DNA of 64,000 nt from Girardinichthys multiradiatus (taxonomy: Eukaryota > Chordata > Actinopteri > Cyprinodontiformes > Goodeidae), in NCBI RefSeq assembly GCF_021462225.1, contig NC_061802.1:9567859-9631858 (forward strand), given 5' to 3'. The notes beneath the pieces are model-generated. The model had not been told where the DNA came from and did no database searches. It saw only the letters and a list, made by a program, of their open reading frames with translations. The position numbers and the translations under genes were made by a program. Positions 23,237 to 35,009 of this stretch are shown one piece after another (within the stretch, counting starts at the first letter, position 1; every line of letters starts with the position of its first letter).

Positions 23237-26200
23237 CAAATTCAATTCAGTTTTATTTATATAGCACCAATTCACAACACATGTCATCTCAAGGCACTTC
23301 ACAAAGGGTTTGAAATGGTGTGGGATTGTTGGGGAGGTTAGAATGAACTACTGAGTGTTAGAGTTTGGCCATTTTAGAATAGGCAATATGTAGGGGTACT
23401 AAGTAAAAATAATGTACAGATAAAGTTTGTCCATCTAAAGCCCACTGGTGGCCATTGTTGTTAAAAACCACAAGGACTGGGGGTACCTCTGTCAGACTGA
23501 TTTTAACCATTGGAAAAGAAAAGGGGTCACAGGTAGCAGAAATTGAGGATGGGTTTGCACCTCAACCATAACTGAGCCAGTTTAGGCTAAACTTGACTCC
23601 CCCTTTCTCCATCCAACAGGAAGGGAGGAAGGCAGAGCTAAAAATAATTGGAGATTGTCATTTTCTGTTGCATTGTGTGAAAGGTTTAAAATAGGCTAAG
23701 TCAATTCAATCGCATCATACAGATTTCAAGTCAGGTACATGCATTCCAATTAATCCCAACTATCAAACAATGCAGTCAGATTCAGTTATTTATTCAAATT
23801 GGATTTTTCAGTCTAATGAAACTCAGCAGATTGCATCAAGTCAGTGACTTGTAGTAGTCACTCCTCCTGGATGAGCATGTAGCTGCCATCTCTTTAGGGA
23901 TTTGTTTGACCCACATGCAAACTCACTCAGGAGACCAGTAAAGGTTCAACGGTTTATTTACAGTCAATGTTTCAAGTCACACCAGAAAACCGGTAGGAAA
24001 TGCTCAGGGAGGTACTTCAGACTTCTCGGGTTCTCTAAAGAGAGAAGCTCTGGTTAGTTCTGGCCACAGAGGAATAAATCCACAAAGTCCAAAAGAGTTT
24101 TACTTACTTGGGTCACAGGTAATAAACACCGGGAGGTTCTTTACCATTGGGCTTGGGAGTCAGGTAATCTAGAAGGGCAGTCCAATAAGAGCAGTCCAGA
24201 ACAGAACAGAGCCCACACAGAGGAAGGAGTTTGGGAGATTTAGGATCCAAACCACAGTCTAGTGGTGATAATCCAAAGTTCACAAACTCTAGAGAGAGAT
24301 ACTGGAAGTCCAGGTAAAGAGGACCTCACAGGTACTAGCAAGAATCAGACAAAAACAAAGGAGGTTAGCTCAGGATCAGGTCAAACTGGCAAAGTTACAC
24401 TGGCTTGATGATTACCACATGGGCAAAAACATTCAGGCAACAAAGGACTGGTGGCAGGCTCCTAAATACTCCTCCCAGGTACACACAATCAGCCAAAGAT
24501 CAGGAACACCTGTAGTAGAGTCAGCAGTGGCTCCAGGAGGACCTCTGGTGGACAAGCACAGCATGACACTCCCAATTCCCAACAGTAGCGACAGTGGACA
24601 GTCACTGGAGTTGACTTTGCAGCAATCCCTCATACCGAGCATGCATACAGCAACATTGGAGAGGAAAAACTCCCTTTTAACAGGAAGAAACCTCCAGCAG
24701 AACCAGGCTCAGTGTGAGAGCCATCTGCCATGACCGACTGGGGGTCGTGGCAGAAACAGAAAAAGAACACAGAAGCACTGATCCAGGAGTCCTTTCTATT
24801 GGAAAGAAAAGTAAATGTTAATGGATATAGCTCCTTTAGTGGTTACATCTAGGAAGAAAAAACAGATAAACTCTGAGCCAGTATGAGTATGAGAGAGAAC
24901 ATATACAGTTAGTCACAGTAAAAGCTCAGTAAGTAGCTATGTCCAGGAGAAAAATAGGGTTAAACACTGAAAGACAGGGCCAAGTGTATAATCGGTAGAA
25001 GGTGAGCATTAAGTTGTTGGCAGCAGAAGCTAATAATGCAAAGTTGGAGAGTAGAATGAGAATGTAGCAGAGAGAGTGAAAGTGGTCATTATGTCCTCCA
25101 GCAGTCTAAGCATATAGCAGCATAACTACAGAGCTAGCTCAGGATAACCTAAGCCACTCTTAACTATAAGCTTTATCAAAAAGGAAAGTTTTAAGCCTAG
25201 CCTTAAAAGTAGACAGGGTGTCTGCCTCACGGACCAAAACTGGGAGCTGGTTCCACAGAAGAGGAGGTTGATAACTAAAGGATCTGCCTCCCATTCTACT
25301 TCTATAGACTCTAGGAACCACCAGTAAACCTGCAGTCTGAGAACAAAGTGCCCTGTTAGGATCATATGGAACAATCAGATCTCTGATGTATGATGGAGCT
25401 AGATCATTAAGGGCTATATATGTGAGGAGGATAATTTTAAATTCTATTCTGGATTTAACAGGGAGCCAATGAATGGAAGCTAAAACAGGAGAAACATGTT
25501 CTCTCTTTTTAATTGTCATCAAAACTCTTGCTGCAGCATTTTGAATCAGCTGAAGGCTTTTACCTGCATTTTGTGGACATCCTGATAGTAAGGAATTACA
25601 ATAGTCCAGCCTTGAAGTAACAAATGCATGGACTAGTTTTTCAGCGTCACTCCTGGACAGGATATTTCTAATTTTTTATGTTCCGGAGGTGAAAGAAGGA
25701 AATCCTAGAAACCTGTTTAATATGGGATTTAAATTACATGTCCTGGTCAAAAATAATACCAAGGTTATTTACTTTATTACCGGAGGTCAATTTAATGCCT
25801 TCCAGGTTAAGTGATTGACTAAGCAGTTTCTGTTTCAAAGACTCCGGTCCAAACACGACAGATTCTGTCTTGTCTGAATTTAGAAGCAAAAAATTTAAAG
25901 TCATCCAAGTTTTTATGTCTTCAAGACATGCTTGTAGTCTATCTAACTGGTTGGGCTCATCAGGATTCATGGATAAGTAAAGTTGAGTATCATCAGCGTA
26001 ACAATGACAATTTATCCTATGCTGCCTAATAATTTTACCTATTGAAAGCACACATATAGTGAAGAGAATTGGCATATTCCAGCCTGTCTAAGAGAATATT
26101 ATGGTCGACTGTATCAAATGCAGCACTGAGATCTAACAGGACAAGAACAGACACAAGTCCATTATCTGAGGCTAGGAGAATATCATTAGTGACTTTCAGC

Positions 26201-26950
26201 AGAGCTGTTTCAGTGCTATGATGAGCTCTGAAACCTGAATGAAACTCTTCAAACAGGTCATTGCTGTGTAAATGCTCACACATTTGATTAGCAACAATTT
26301 TCTCAAAAAGTTTAGATAAGAACAGAAGATTGGATATAGGTCTGTAATTTATTAAATCATCTTGATCAAGCAAAGGTTTAAATCAAGGTTTAATTACAGC
26401 TAACTTAAACTTACTAAGGATAGCTTAATCATATCTAAAATGGGGTTGGTAATCAGAGGGAACACTTCCTTAAATAATTTGGTTGGGATTGGGTCTAACA
26501 TACAAGTTGAAGGTTTAGATGAAGCTAATATTTTTGATAACTCAGGAAGCTCCACAGGATCAAAACAGTCCAAACACAAATCAGGTTCTACAGTTACTTC
26601 CAATGTTGTCTCGCTTGCTGAGGATGAAGTAATTATCTTCGGGAGTATGTCAATGATTTTATTTTTAATAGAATCAATTTTATTTAAAAAGAATCCCATA
26701 AACTCATGACTGCTAAGAGCTATGGGAATGGATGACTCAACAGAGCTATGACTCTGTGTAAGTTTAGTAACAGTACTAATGAGAAACCTGGGATTATTCT
26801 TGTTCTCTTCTGTTAATGATGAGAAATAAGCTGTTCTAACTTGGCGAAGTGTCTTTTTATACAACAGTAGGTTATTTTTCCAGATTAAGTAGGAATCCTC
26901 TAGGTGTGTAGAGCGCCATGTTCTGTCCAATTTTCTAACATTGTGCTTTC
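23237..26950 (-). mobile_element. L2-clade LINE, 5'-truncated, with internal deletions and a nested solo LTR
   Basis: The minus-strand element ends at AATTGGTGCTATATAAATAA followed by (AATTG)-type bases at about 23237. Coding remnants are 26930-26400 (ends LSLVSLS-stop), 26373-26035 (DDLINYRPISNLLFLSKLFE), 26075-25734 (CHCYADDTQLYLS, the catalytic motif) and 25522-25160 (C-terminus). About 60 residues between RLEYA and IRQHRIN, including the VPQG motif, are deleted. A solo LTR lies at 23884-24584. At 23300-23690 a foreign-looking module separates the body from the 3' tail. Confidence 0.88.
23884..24584 (-). mobile_element. Solo LTR inside the L2 copy
   Basis: This 701-bp insertion has TG...CA ends (minus-strand start TGTTGGGAATTGGGAGTGTC, end AAGAGATGGCA). 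The 5-bp target duplication is GTAGC (23879-23883 and 24585-24589). Removing it and one duplication restores the L2 sequence seen in the plus-strand copy near 34760-34785. AATAAA lies near its 3' end on the minus strand (about 23955). No internal coding region is present. Confidence 0.92.
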
Positions 26951-27082
26951 AATGCACATTAAGCATTTTTAATGATAAATGCAAATTGTTTGGCCTTAAT
27001 CAACATTTTCTGTCCTAAGTTGTGAGCACGTGCTTACAAAAATGCATGTTGTTCCTTGTCGGTCTATCTTTACCAGTACGTA

Positions 27083-28692
27083 CAGGTCCTTCTCAAAATA
27101 TTAGCATATTGTGATAAAGTTCATTATTTTCCATAATGTCATGATGAAAATTTAACATTCATATATTTTAGATTCATTGCACACTAACTGAAATATTTCA
27201 GGTCTTTTATTGTCTTAATACGGATGATTGTGGCATACAGCTCATGAAAACCCAAAATTCCTATCTCACAGAATTAGCATATTTCATCCGACCAATAAAA
27301 GAAAAGTGTTTTTAATACAAAAAACGTCAACCTTCAAATAATCATGTACAGTTATGCACTCAATACTTGGTCGGGAATCCTTTTGCAGAAATGACTGCTT
27401 CAATGCGGCGTGGCATGGAGGCAATCAGCCTGTGGCACTGCTGAGGTCTTATGGAGGCCCAGGATGCTTCGATAGCGGCTTTTAGCTCATCCAGAGTGTT
27501 GGGTCTTGAGTCTCTCAACGTTCTCTTCACAATATCCCACATATTCTCTATGGGTTTCAGGTCAGGAGAGTTGGCAGGCCAATTGAGCACAGTGATACCA
27601 TGGTCAGTAAACCATTTACCAGTGGTTTTGGCACTGTGAGCAGGTGCCAGGTCGTGCTGAAAAATGAAATCTTCATCTCCATAAAGCTTTTCAGCAGATG
27701 GAAGCATGAAGTGCTCCAAAATCTCCTGATAGCTAGCTGCATTGACCCTGCCCTTGATAAAACACAGTGGACCAACACCAGCAGCTGACACGGCACCCCA
27801 GACCATCACTGACTGTAGGTACTTGACACTGGACTTCTGGCATTTTGGCATTTCCTCCTCCCCAGTCTTCCTCCAGACTCTGGCACCTTGATTTCCGAAT
27901 GACATGCAGAATTTGCTTTCATCCGAAAAAAGTACTTTGGACCACTGAGCAACAGTCCAGTGCTGCTCCTCTGTAGCCCAGGTCAGGCGCTTCTGCCGCT
28001 GTTTCTGGTTCAAAAGTGGCTTGACCTGGGGAATGCGGCACCTGTAGCCCATTTCCTGCACACGCCTGTGCACGGTGGCTCTGGATGTTTCTACTCCAGA
28101 CTCAGTCCACTGCTTCCGCAGGTCCCCCAAGGTCTGGAATCGGCCCTTCTCCACAATCTTCCTCAGGGTCCGGTCACCTCTTCTCGTTGTGCAGCATTTT
28201 CTGCCACACTTTTTCCTTCCCACAGACTTCCCACTGAGGTGCCTTGATACAGCACTCTGGGAACAGCCTATTCGTTCAGAAATGTCTTTCTGTGTCTTAC
28301 CCTCTTGATTGAGGGTGTCAATAGTGGCCTTCTGGACAGCAGTCAGGTCGGTAGTCTTACCCATGATTGGGGTTTTGAGTGATGAACCAGGCTGGGAGTT
28401 TTAAAGGCCTCAGGAATCTTTTGCAGGTGTTTAGAGTTAACTCGTTGATTCAGATGATTAGGTTCATAGCTCGTTTAGAGACCCTTTTAATGATATGCTA
28501 ATTTTGTGAGATAGGAATTTTGGGTTTTCATGAGCTGTATGCCAAAATCATCCGTATTAAGACAATAAAAGACCTGAAATATTTCAGTTAGTGTGCAATG
28601 AATCTAAAACATATGAATGTTAAATTTTCATCATGACATTATGGAAAATAATGAACTTTATCACAATATGCTAATATTTTGAGAAGGACCTG
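27083..28692 (-). mobile_element. Tc1 element, complete, intact transposase
   Basis: This 1610-bp element is flanked by TA on both sides (27081-27082 and 28693-28694). Its 200-bp terminal inverted repeats (27083-27282 and 28493-28692) differ by about three bases, and both open CAGGTCCTTCTC. This is the long inverted-repeat design seen in other fish Tc1 families. It sits between the minus-strand L2 copy and a solo LTR. Confidence 0.96.
27360..28364 (-). CDS. Tc1 transposase (DD34E), open reading frame intact
   Basis: The frame has 334 codons from ATG at 28364 to TGA, with no break. The N-terminal DNA-binding domain contains two helix-turn-helix segments: TQKDISERIGCSQSAVSRHL near residues 25-45, and the second near 85-110 (ETSRATVHRRVQEMGYRC). 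GRKKCGRK between them is the GRPR-like hook. The catalytic acids are in FSDESKF, FQHDLAPAHSAK and SPDLKPIENMWD. The last spacing is the 34-residue gap typical of Tc1. It would cut and paste its own element at TA sites. DLKPIEN has Lys where DLNPIEN is usual, a change of unknown effect. Length is normal for the family. Confidence 0.95.
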   Translation of the reverse strand: MGKTTDLTAVQKATIDTLNQEGKTQKDISERIGCSQSAVSRHLSGKSVGRKKCGRKCCTTRRGDRTLRKIVEKGRFQTLGDLRKQWTESGVETSRATVHRRVQEMGYRCRIPQVKPLLNQKQRQKRLTWATEEQHWTVAQWSKVLFSDESKFCMSFGNQGARVWRKTGEEEMPKCQKSSVKYLQSVMVWGAVSAAGVGPLCFIKGRVNAASYQEILEHFMLPSAEKLYGDEDFIFQHDLAPAHSAKTTGKWFTDHGITVLNWPANSPDLKPIENMWDIVKRTLRDSRPNTLDELKAAIEASWASIRPQQCHRLIASMPRRIEAVISAKGFPTKY

Positions 28693-29064
28693 TACTGTTT
28701 GAGACATTGCCAGCATGCAACTGTTTTGATGTTATCCCACAGAGAAATACTGAGAATGTTTCTTGGTACTCAAGGCACAGTTGCTGTGGCAACTCAGTCA
28801 ACAGTATATTTATTCATGTCTGTGATACAATGTGAGAGGAAAAACCCTGTCTGTTTTTCTGCTACTGTCATCCTCACTCTGCACATGTACACATTTTTAC
28901 AGACTTGCGTACACATTTAATCGACAGATGTAGTGGGAACATTGCCTATTAAAGGGGGCCAAATTATCCCAATAATAACAGCTCTTTACTCTTACACAAG
29001 TAGGGTGGATTTGGATGAAAATAAATTAATATCTTGACAATATTCTAATGTAATCATTACATTT

Positions 29065-29696
29065 TGCTATGAATCAGAAAAAGGTGGACCCAAGATTCAG
29101 CCAGACACAGTACTGAAAGTTTAAAAGGTTTATTCAGCCACAGGAAAACGTCACACAGGTAACACTCCTCACAGCTTCCAGGAATCACTGCTTTTGTCTT
29201 GAGTGGAACTTGAAACCCAGAGGGGAAACCTCAGTGGGCGGCAGGCGGTGATCTCCACCGCACAGGTAAGAAGTGACTCCAAGCTGAATAATCCAAGGGC
29301 TAGGCTGGCTCAATAATCCAAGGACAGAAACAGGGTCAACAATTGGAACAAGAGGTGTCAGGCAAGGGGCAGGCAGAGGCATAAACCAGATGCAGGAAAC
29401 AAGGTCGACAACCAAAATCCAAATAGTCTGACAGGGAGCAGGCAGAGGCATAAATCCAAAAGGCAAGGCAAGGTCAAAAACAATGATCAGACAGGAAGGA
29501 ACGCTGGATATCTACTCACACGAATGGCTTTCAATAATCTGGCATGGTCTGCTTGTCAGAGTCAGTATATATCAGGGAAGACACAGGTGCTTGGCATTCC
29601 ACAGATTGCACTACACTGCAGCAGCCACCAGGTGCATCTAATCTGCTGATTGCAGCCAGGGAGACAGGGTAGAGCAGACGTGCCAGAATCATAACA
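29065..29696 (-). mobile_element. Solo LTR with 5-bp target duplication
   Basis: This 632-bp element has TG...CA ends (minus-strand start TGTTATGATTCTGGCACGTC, end TTTTTCTGATTCATAGCA). The 5-bp repeats are CATTT on the plus strand (29060-29064 and 29697-29701). A GAATAAACC polyadenylation-type signal precedes TCTTGGGTCCACC near its 3' end. There is no internal region, so it is a recombined solo LTR. Confidence 0.9.
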
Positions 29697-30619
29697 CATT
29701 TAGCTTGGTAAAATCTCATTTTTAAGATTTTTCTGCCTCTGACTAACATCAAGATCAAAGTGAATGCCTTTATCAGGTGTATTTTGTTTTTGAATATGTA
29801 GATTTAGTTCTCAGCTAAGCAATATAGCTATACAATTAGTGAGATTGTGTTTATGTGGTCAAACATGTGCATAGTACTTTAGTGAGATTGTGTTTATGTG
29901 GTCAAACGTGCATAGTACTTTATGCACCATTAGGTAACTGGATAAAATACTGCAACAAAATTATCTTGGATATTTCACTATGCTATAGCCTTTATCCTAT
30001 ATTTCCTGCTCAATTTTTCCTCTACAGCTTGTTGTGTTTAATGCATACTGTTATTGTTAGTGTAAAATTCCAAACTGAATGTCTGACCTTTACCAAACTT
30101 CTTTTTTTCCCCACTAGGAGGCAGTGGAATCAGGTTTTGCCATGTCATATTCTTCTTTTTATAAGATTTGTTGTTATTTGGTAAAGTTTACAGGCCTATT
30201 AACTAGCTTTTGATTTAGAAAGTATTACATAGAAATAAATAAAGAATCAGAAACAATTTAAGAATTTAACTTTATATATATATTTCGTAACAACATTTTT
30301 ATAACAGAGACAGGGTACACCGTGGTCAGGGACCTACTCTAATCCAGGACATACGGTCATTCACAACCTCTATGTTCAGGGTAAGCTACAAAAGCTCACT
30401 GCTAAACAAGTTGACTGCCAACAGAGTAGTTGCTATGTCTAAGCATTATAATGGAAAGTTGAGTGGAAGGAGAAAGTACATAGGACCTTTTACTTGTCCT
30501 ATGTAATTGAAATTTGAATTCTGAAGCAGATTTGTGGGTTTTTACTGTCTGTAAGCCATAGTCATTAAAATTAATTAAATAAATACCTCAAATGAACCAT
30601 TTTAACCCGATTTAACCAG
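29697..30619. other. Intergenic sequence with a 40-bp local repeat
   Basis: TAGTGAGATTGTGTTTATGT, then GGTCAAAC and GTGCATAGTACTTTA occur twice in tandem at about 29838-29921. Otherwise nothing is recognised. Confidence 0.55.
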
Positions 30620-31068
30620 TGATGACATGTTTAGCCGCATGCTGTCATTCAACCCTGGCTGTCTAGGTGGTGTCCAGAAAATGATGTGGGCTACATTCAT
30701 AATTGGTTAACATTTTGGGGAAAACCTGGTCTGATCTGGAGAGACGGCATCCAACCCACTTTGGATGAAGCTGCTCTTCTTTCTAGGAATCTGGCCGAAT
30801 TTATTAGTTCTCCAAAACTCTGACAACCCAGGGTTCAGACCAGGAAGCAGGCTCGTAGTTTAATACTCCTCTCTGCAGCTTCTGTACTGCTACCCACCCA
30901 TTACCCTATTAAGACAGTGTCTCGCTCACAGCCAAAACTGAATAGATTAAAAAATAATCTAAAAGGAGGAAATCAGGAAAATCTCATAAAAAATAAACAC
31001 AACTCAGACCGAAAAGAAAAACAATTAAATGTGGCCTACTGAACATACGATCTCTCTCTTAAAAGACA

Positions 31069-31704
31069 TTGCTAGTTAGTGATCTGATTTCTGACAATCA
31101 GATTGATTTATTTTGCCTCACAGAGACCTGGCTGCAGCAAGAGGATTATGTAACTATAAATGAGTCAACTCCTACTAATTATTTAAATTTTCACATTCCT
31201 CAAAATACTGGGCGAGGAGGAGGAATAGCAACCATCTTTCAGTCCGATTTATTGACTAGTCCCAGACCAATCAATAGCTACAACTCTTTTGAATATTTAA
31301 TCCTTAGTTTTCCTCATCCAAATTGCAAAGCACTAAAACCACTTCTGTTTGTTTTGTACCGTCCACCAGGCCCTTACTGTCAATTTTTAGATCAGTTTTC
31401 AGACCTTTTATCTGATTTAGTGTTAAATACTGATAAGGTTATTATAGTGGGGGATTTTAACATTCATGTTGACACTGAAAGTGATAGCCTAAATATAGCG
31501 TTTAATGCTATCTTAGACTCAATTGGCTTTGCTCAAAACATTAACAAACCTACCCACCTTTGTCTTCATTCTCTGGACCTTGTGCTGACATATGGCATTG
31601 ACTGTAAAGACATAACAATATTTTCTCATAACCCTGTCCTGTCTGACAATTTCTTAATAACCTTTGAGTTTAATTTAACCGAGTACTCCACACCTGAAAG
31701 ATAA
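31069..31704 (+). pseudogene. L2 endonuclease domain
   Basis: This 211-codon frame contains IDLFCLTETWLQ, GRGGGIATIF, VLYRPPGPY and IIVGDFNIHVD, the apurinic-type endonuclease motifs of LINEs. The final SDH motif reads VLSDNFLIT, so the catalytic His is Asn here. The frame then ends at a premature TAA after EYSTPER. Confidence 0.88.
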
Positions 31705-31797
31705 TTTCATTATAGTAGATCATTATCAGACAATGCTGTAACAACCTTTAAAGAATCTGTTCCACTTTTAATCTCCTCATTATCACTGAAAGGCACA

Positions 31798-33377
31798 GTG
31801 GAGGGCAATAATTCTGTTTCTGCCCCTTCACAAATTGATTCTTTTGTTCATAGTGTTTCTTCATCATTGCGTGATGCATTAGACAATGCAGCCCCCTTGA
31901 AAAAGAAGGTAATCATTCATAGGAGGCAGGCTCCTTGGTTTAATTTAGATCTACGTACTTTAAAGCACAATGTTAGAAAATTGGAGAGAAAATGGCATTC
32001 TACACACCTAGAGGATTCCTACTTAATCTGGAAAAATAGCCCACTGTTGTATAAAAAGACACTTCATCAAGCTAGAACAGCTTATTTCTCATCATTAATA
32101 GAAGAGAACAAGAATAATCCTAGGTTTCTCATTAGTACAGTTGCTAAACTTACACAGAGTCATACATCTGTTGAGCCATCCATTGCCTTAGCTCTTAGCA
32201 GTCATGACTTTATGGGATTCTTCTTAAATAAAATTGATTCTATTGAAAATAAAATCTTTGACATACTCCCGAAGATGATTACTTCATTCTCAGCAAGTGA
32301 GACAACATTGGAAATAACTGTAGAACCTGATCTGTGTTTGGACTGTTTTGATCCTGTGAAGCTTCCTGAGTTATCAGAAATATTAGCTTCATCTAAACCT
32401 TCAACTTGTATGTTAGACCCAATCTCAACCAAATTATTTAAAGAAGTGTTCCCTCTGATTACCAGCCCCATTTTAGATATGATTAATCTATCCTTAGTAA
32501 GTTTAAGTTAGCTGTAATTAAACCTTGATTTAAACCTTTGCTTGATCAAGATGATTTAATAAATTACAGACCTATATCCAATCTTCCATTCTTATGTAAA
32601 ATTCTTGAGAAAATAGTTGCTAATCAAATGTCTGAGCATTTACACAGCAATGACCTGTTTGAAGAGTTTCAGTCAGGCTTCAGAGCTCATCATAACACTG
32701 AAACAGCTCTGCTGAAAGTCACCAATGATATTCTTATGGCCTCAGATAATGGACTTGTGTCTGTACTTGTCCTCTTAGATCTCAGTGCTGCATTTGATAC
32801 AGTCGACCATAACATTCTCTTAAAAAGGCTGGAATATGCTGTAGGGATCAGGGGAACAGTGCTAGGCTGGTTTAAATCTTATCTGTCTGACAGATTCCAG
32901 TTTGTTCATGTAAATGATAAATCATCTTTAAACTCCAGGGTTAATTGTGGAGTACCACAGGGTTCAGTACTTGGGCTAATTCTCTTTACTATATATAAGC
33001 TTCCAGTAGGTCAAATTATCAGGCAGCATAGGATATATTTTCACTGTTACGCTGATGATACTCAGCTTTACTTATCCATACATTCTGATGAACCCAACCA
33101 GTTAGATAGACAACAAACATGTCTTGAAGATATAAAAACTTGGATGACTTTAAATTCTTTGCTTCTAAATTCAGACAAGACAGAAGTTGTCGTCTTTGGA
33201 CCGGAGTCTTTAAAAAAGAAACTGCTTAGCCAATCACTTAACCTGGATGGCATTAGATTGACCTCCGGTAAAGTAAAAACCTTGGTGTTATGTTTGACCA
33301 GGACATGTCATTTAAATCCCATATTAAACAGGTTTCTAGGATTTCTTCTTTCATCTCCGGAACATTGCCAAAATTAG
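31798..33377 (+). pseudogene. L2 reverse transcriptase, two frames
   Basis: 31798-32511 holds the N-terminal part (APWFNLDLRTLKHNVRKLER, EENKNNPRFLIST) and stops after LSLVSLS. The next frame (32538-33377) carries INYRPISNLPFLCKILEKIV, FQSGFRAHHNTETALLKVTN, LDLSAAFDTVDH, GVPQGSVLG and CYADDTQLYLS, so all core RT motifs are present. A frameshift near 33270 then breaks the C-terminus, which continues in other frames at 33416-33896. Confidence 0.9.
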
Positions 33378-35009
33378 AAATATCCTATTCAGGAGTGACG
33401 CTGAAAAACTAGTCCATGCATTTTGTTACTTCAAGGCTGGACTATTGTAATTCTTTACTATCAGGATGTCCACAAAATGCAGTTAAAAGCCTTCAGCTGA
33501 TTCAAAATGCTGCAGAAAGAGTTCTGATGAAAATTAAAAAGAGAGAAAATGTTTCTCCTATTTTAGCTTTCCTTCACTGGCTCCCTGTTAAATCCAGAAT
33601 AGAATTTTAAATTCTTTTCCTCACATATAAAGCCCTTAATGATCTAGCTCCATCATACATCAGAGATCTGATTGTTCCATATGTTCCTAACAGGGCACTT
33701 CGTTCTCAGACTGCAGGTTTACTGGTGGTTCCTAGAGTCTCTAGAAGTAGAATGGGAGGCAGATCCTTTAGTTATCAACCTCCTCTTCTGTGGAACCAGC
33801 TCCCAGTTTAGGTCCGTGAGGCAGACACCTTGTCTACTTTTAAGGCTAGGCTTAAAACATTCCTTTTTGATAAAGCTTATATTTAGAGTGGCTTAGGTTA
33901 TCAAGGAGGGAGCCTTCCTCCCTTCCTGTTGGTTGGAGTAAGGGGGGGTCTGGTTTAGCCTAAACCAGCTCAGTTATGGTTGAGGTGCAAACACACCCTC
34001 CATTTCTGCTACCTGTATGACCCCTTCTCTTTTCCAATAGTTATAATCAGTCTGAGAGAGGTATCTTGTGGTTTCCTTGTGGTTTTTAGTATAACAATGA
34101 CCATCAGTGGGACCCTTTGTGGGGTGCCTTGTGATGACATTGTTGTAAATAAGCGCCGTTTAACTAAATAATCTGAACTTAAACTATCTGTGTAGTTATG
34201 CTGCTATAGGCTTAGGCTGCTAGAGGACATAATGACCACTTTCACCCTCTTCGCTACATTCTGGCTCTGTGTCTACCTGTGACACCTTCCTGGAGAGGGG
34301 CATCGTCCGAGCATCTGCTGGCAACAACTTAATGCTCACCCTCTACCGATGATCTGCATGGCCCTGTCTTTTAGTGTTTAACCCTTTCTTACTCCTAGAC
34401 ATGGCAATTGACTGAGCTTTACTGTAACTAATTATATGTGCTCTTTTTCATCCTCCAACCTTGAAAACTGGCTCAGAGTTTATCTGTTCTTTCTTTCTAG
34501 GTGAAACCACTAAAGGAGCTACATCCTTTAACATTTACTTTTCCTTCCCATAGAAAGGACTTCTGGATCAGTGCTTCTTTGTTCTCTTTGTGTCTCTTCT
34601 CTGTTCTCTCAAACCCCCAGTCGGTCGTGGCAGATGGTCGCTCACACTGAGCCTGGTTCTGCTGGAGGTTTCTTCCTGTTAAAAGGGAGTTTTTCCTCTC
34701 CATTGTCGCTACATGCATGCTCAGTATGAGGGATTGCTGCAAAGTCAATGCCAGTGACTGTCCACTGTCTCTACATGCTCATCCGGGAGGAGGGAATGCT
34801 GCAAGTCACTGACTGGATGCAATCTGCTGGGTTTCCTTAGACAGAAAAACTTTTGATCCAATTTGAATAAAAAACTAACTCTGACTGCATTGTTCAATGG
34901 TTAGGACTAATTGGAATGTATGTACCTGATTGTTGTGAAGTGCCCTGAGACAACATGTGTTGTGAATTGGCGCTATATAAATAAACTGAATTGAATTGAA
35001 TTGAATTTT

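Larger units (their letters stand above)
30620..35009 (+). mobile_element. L2-clade LINE, nearly full length, inactive
   Basis: It has a 5' untranslated part (about 30620-31020), an endonuclease (31069-31704), a reverse transcriptase (31798-33377), a C-terminal part to 33896, and a long 3' UTR. It ends ATTGGCGCTATATAAATAAA, then (CTGAATTGAATTG). Stops at 31702-31704 and 32509-32511 and several frameshifts make it inactive. A module at about 33902-34190 is absent at the equivalent place in the minus-strand copy. The 5' boundary is approximate. Confidence 0.9.
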
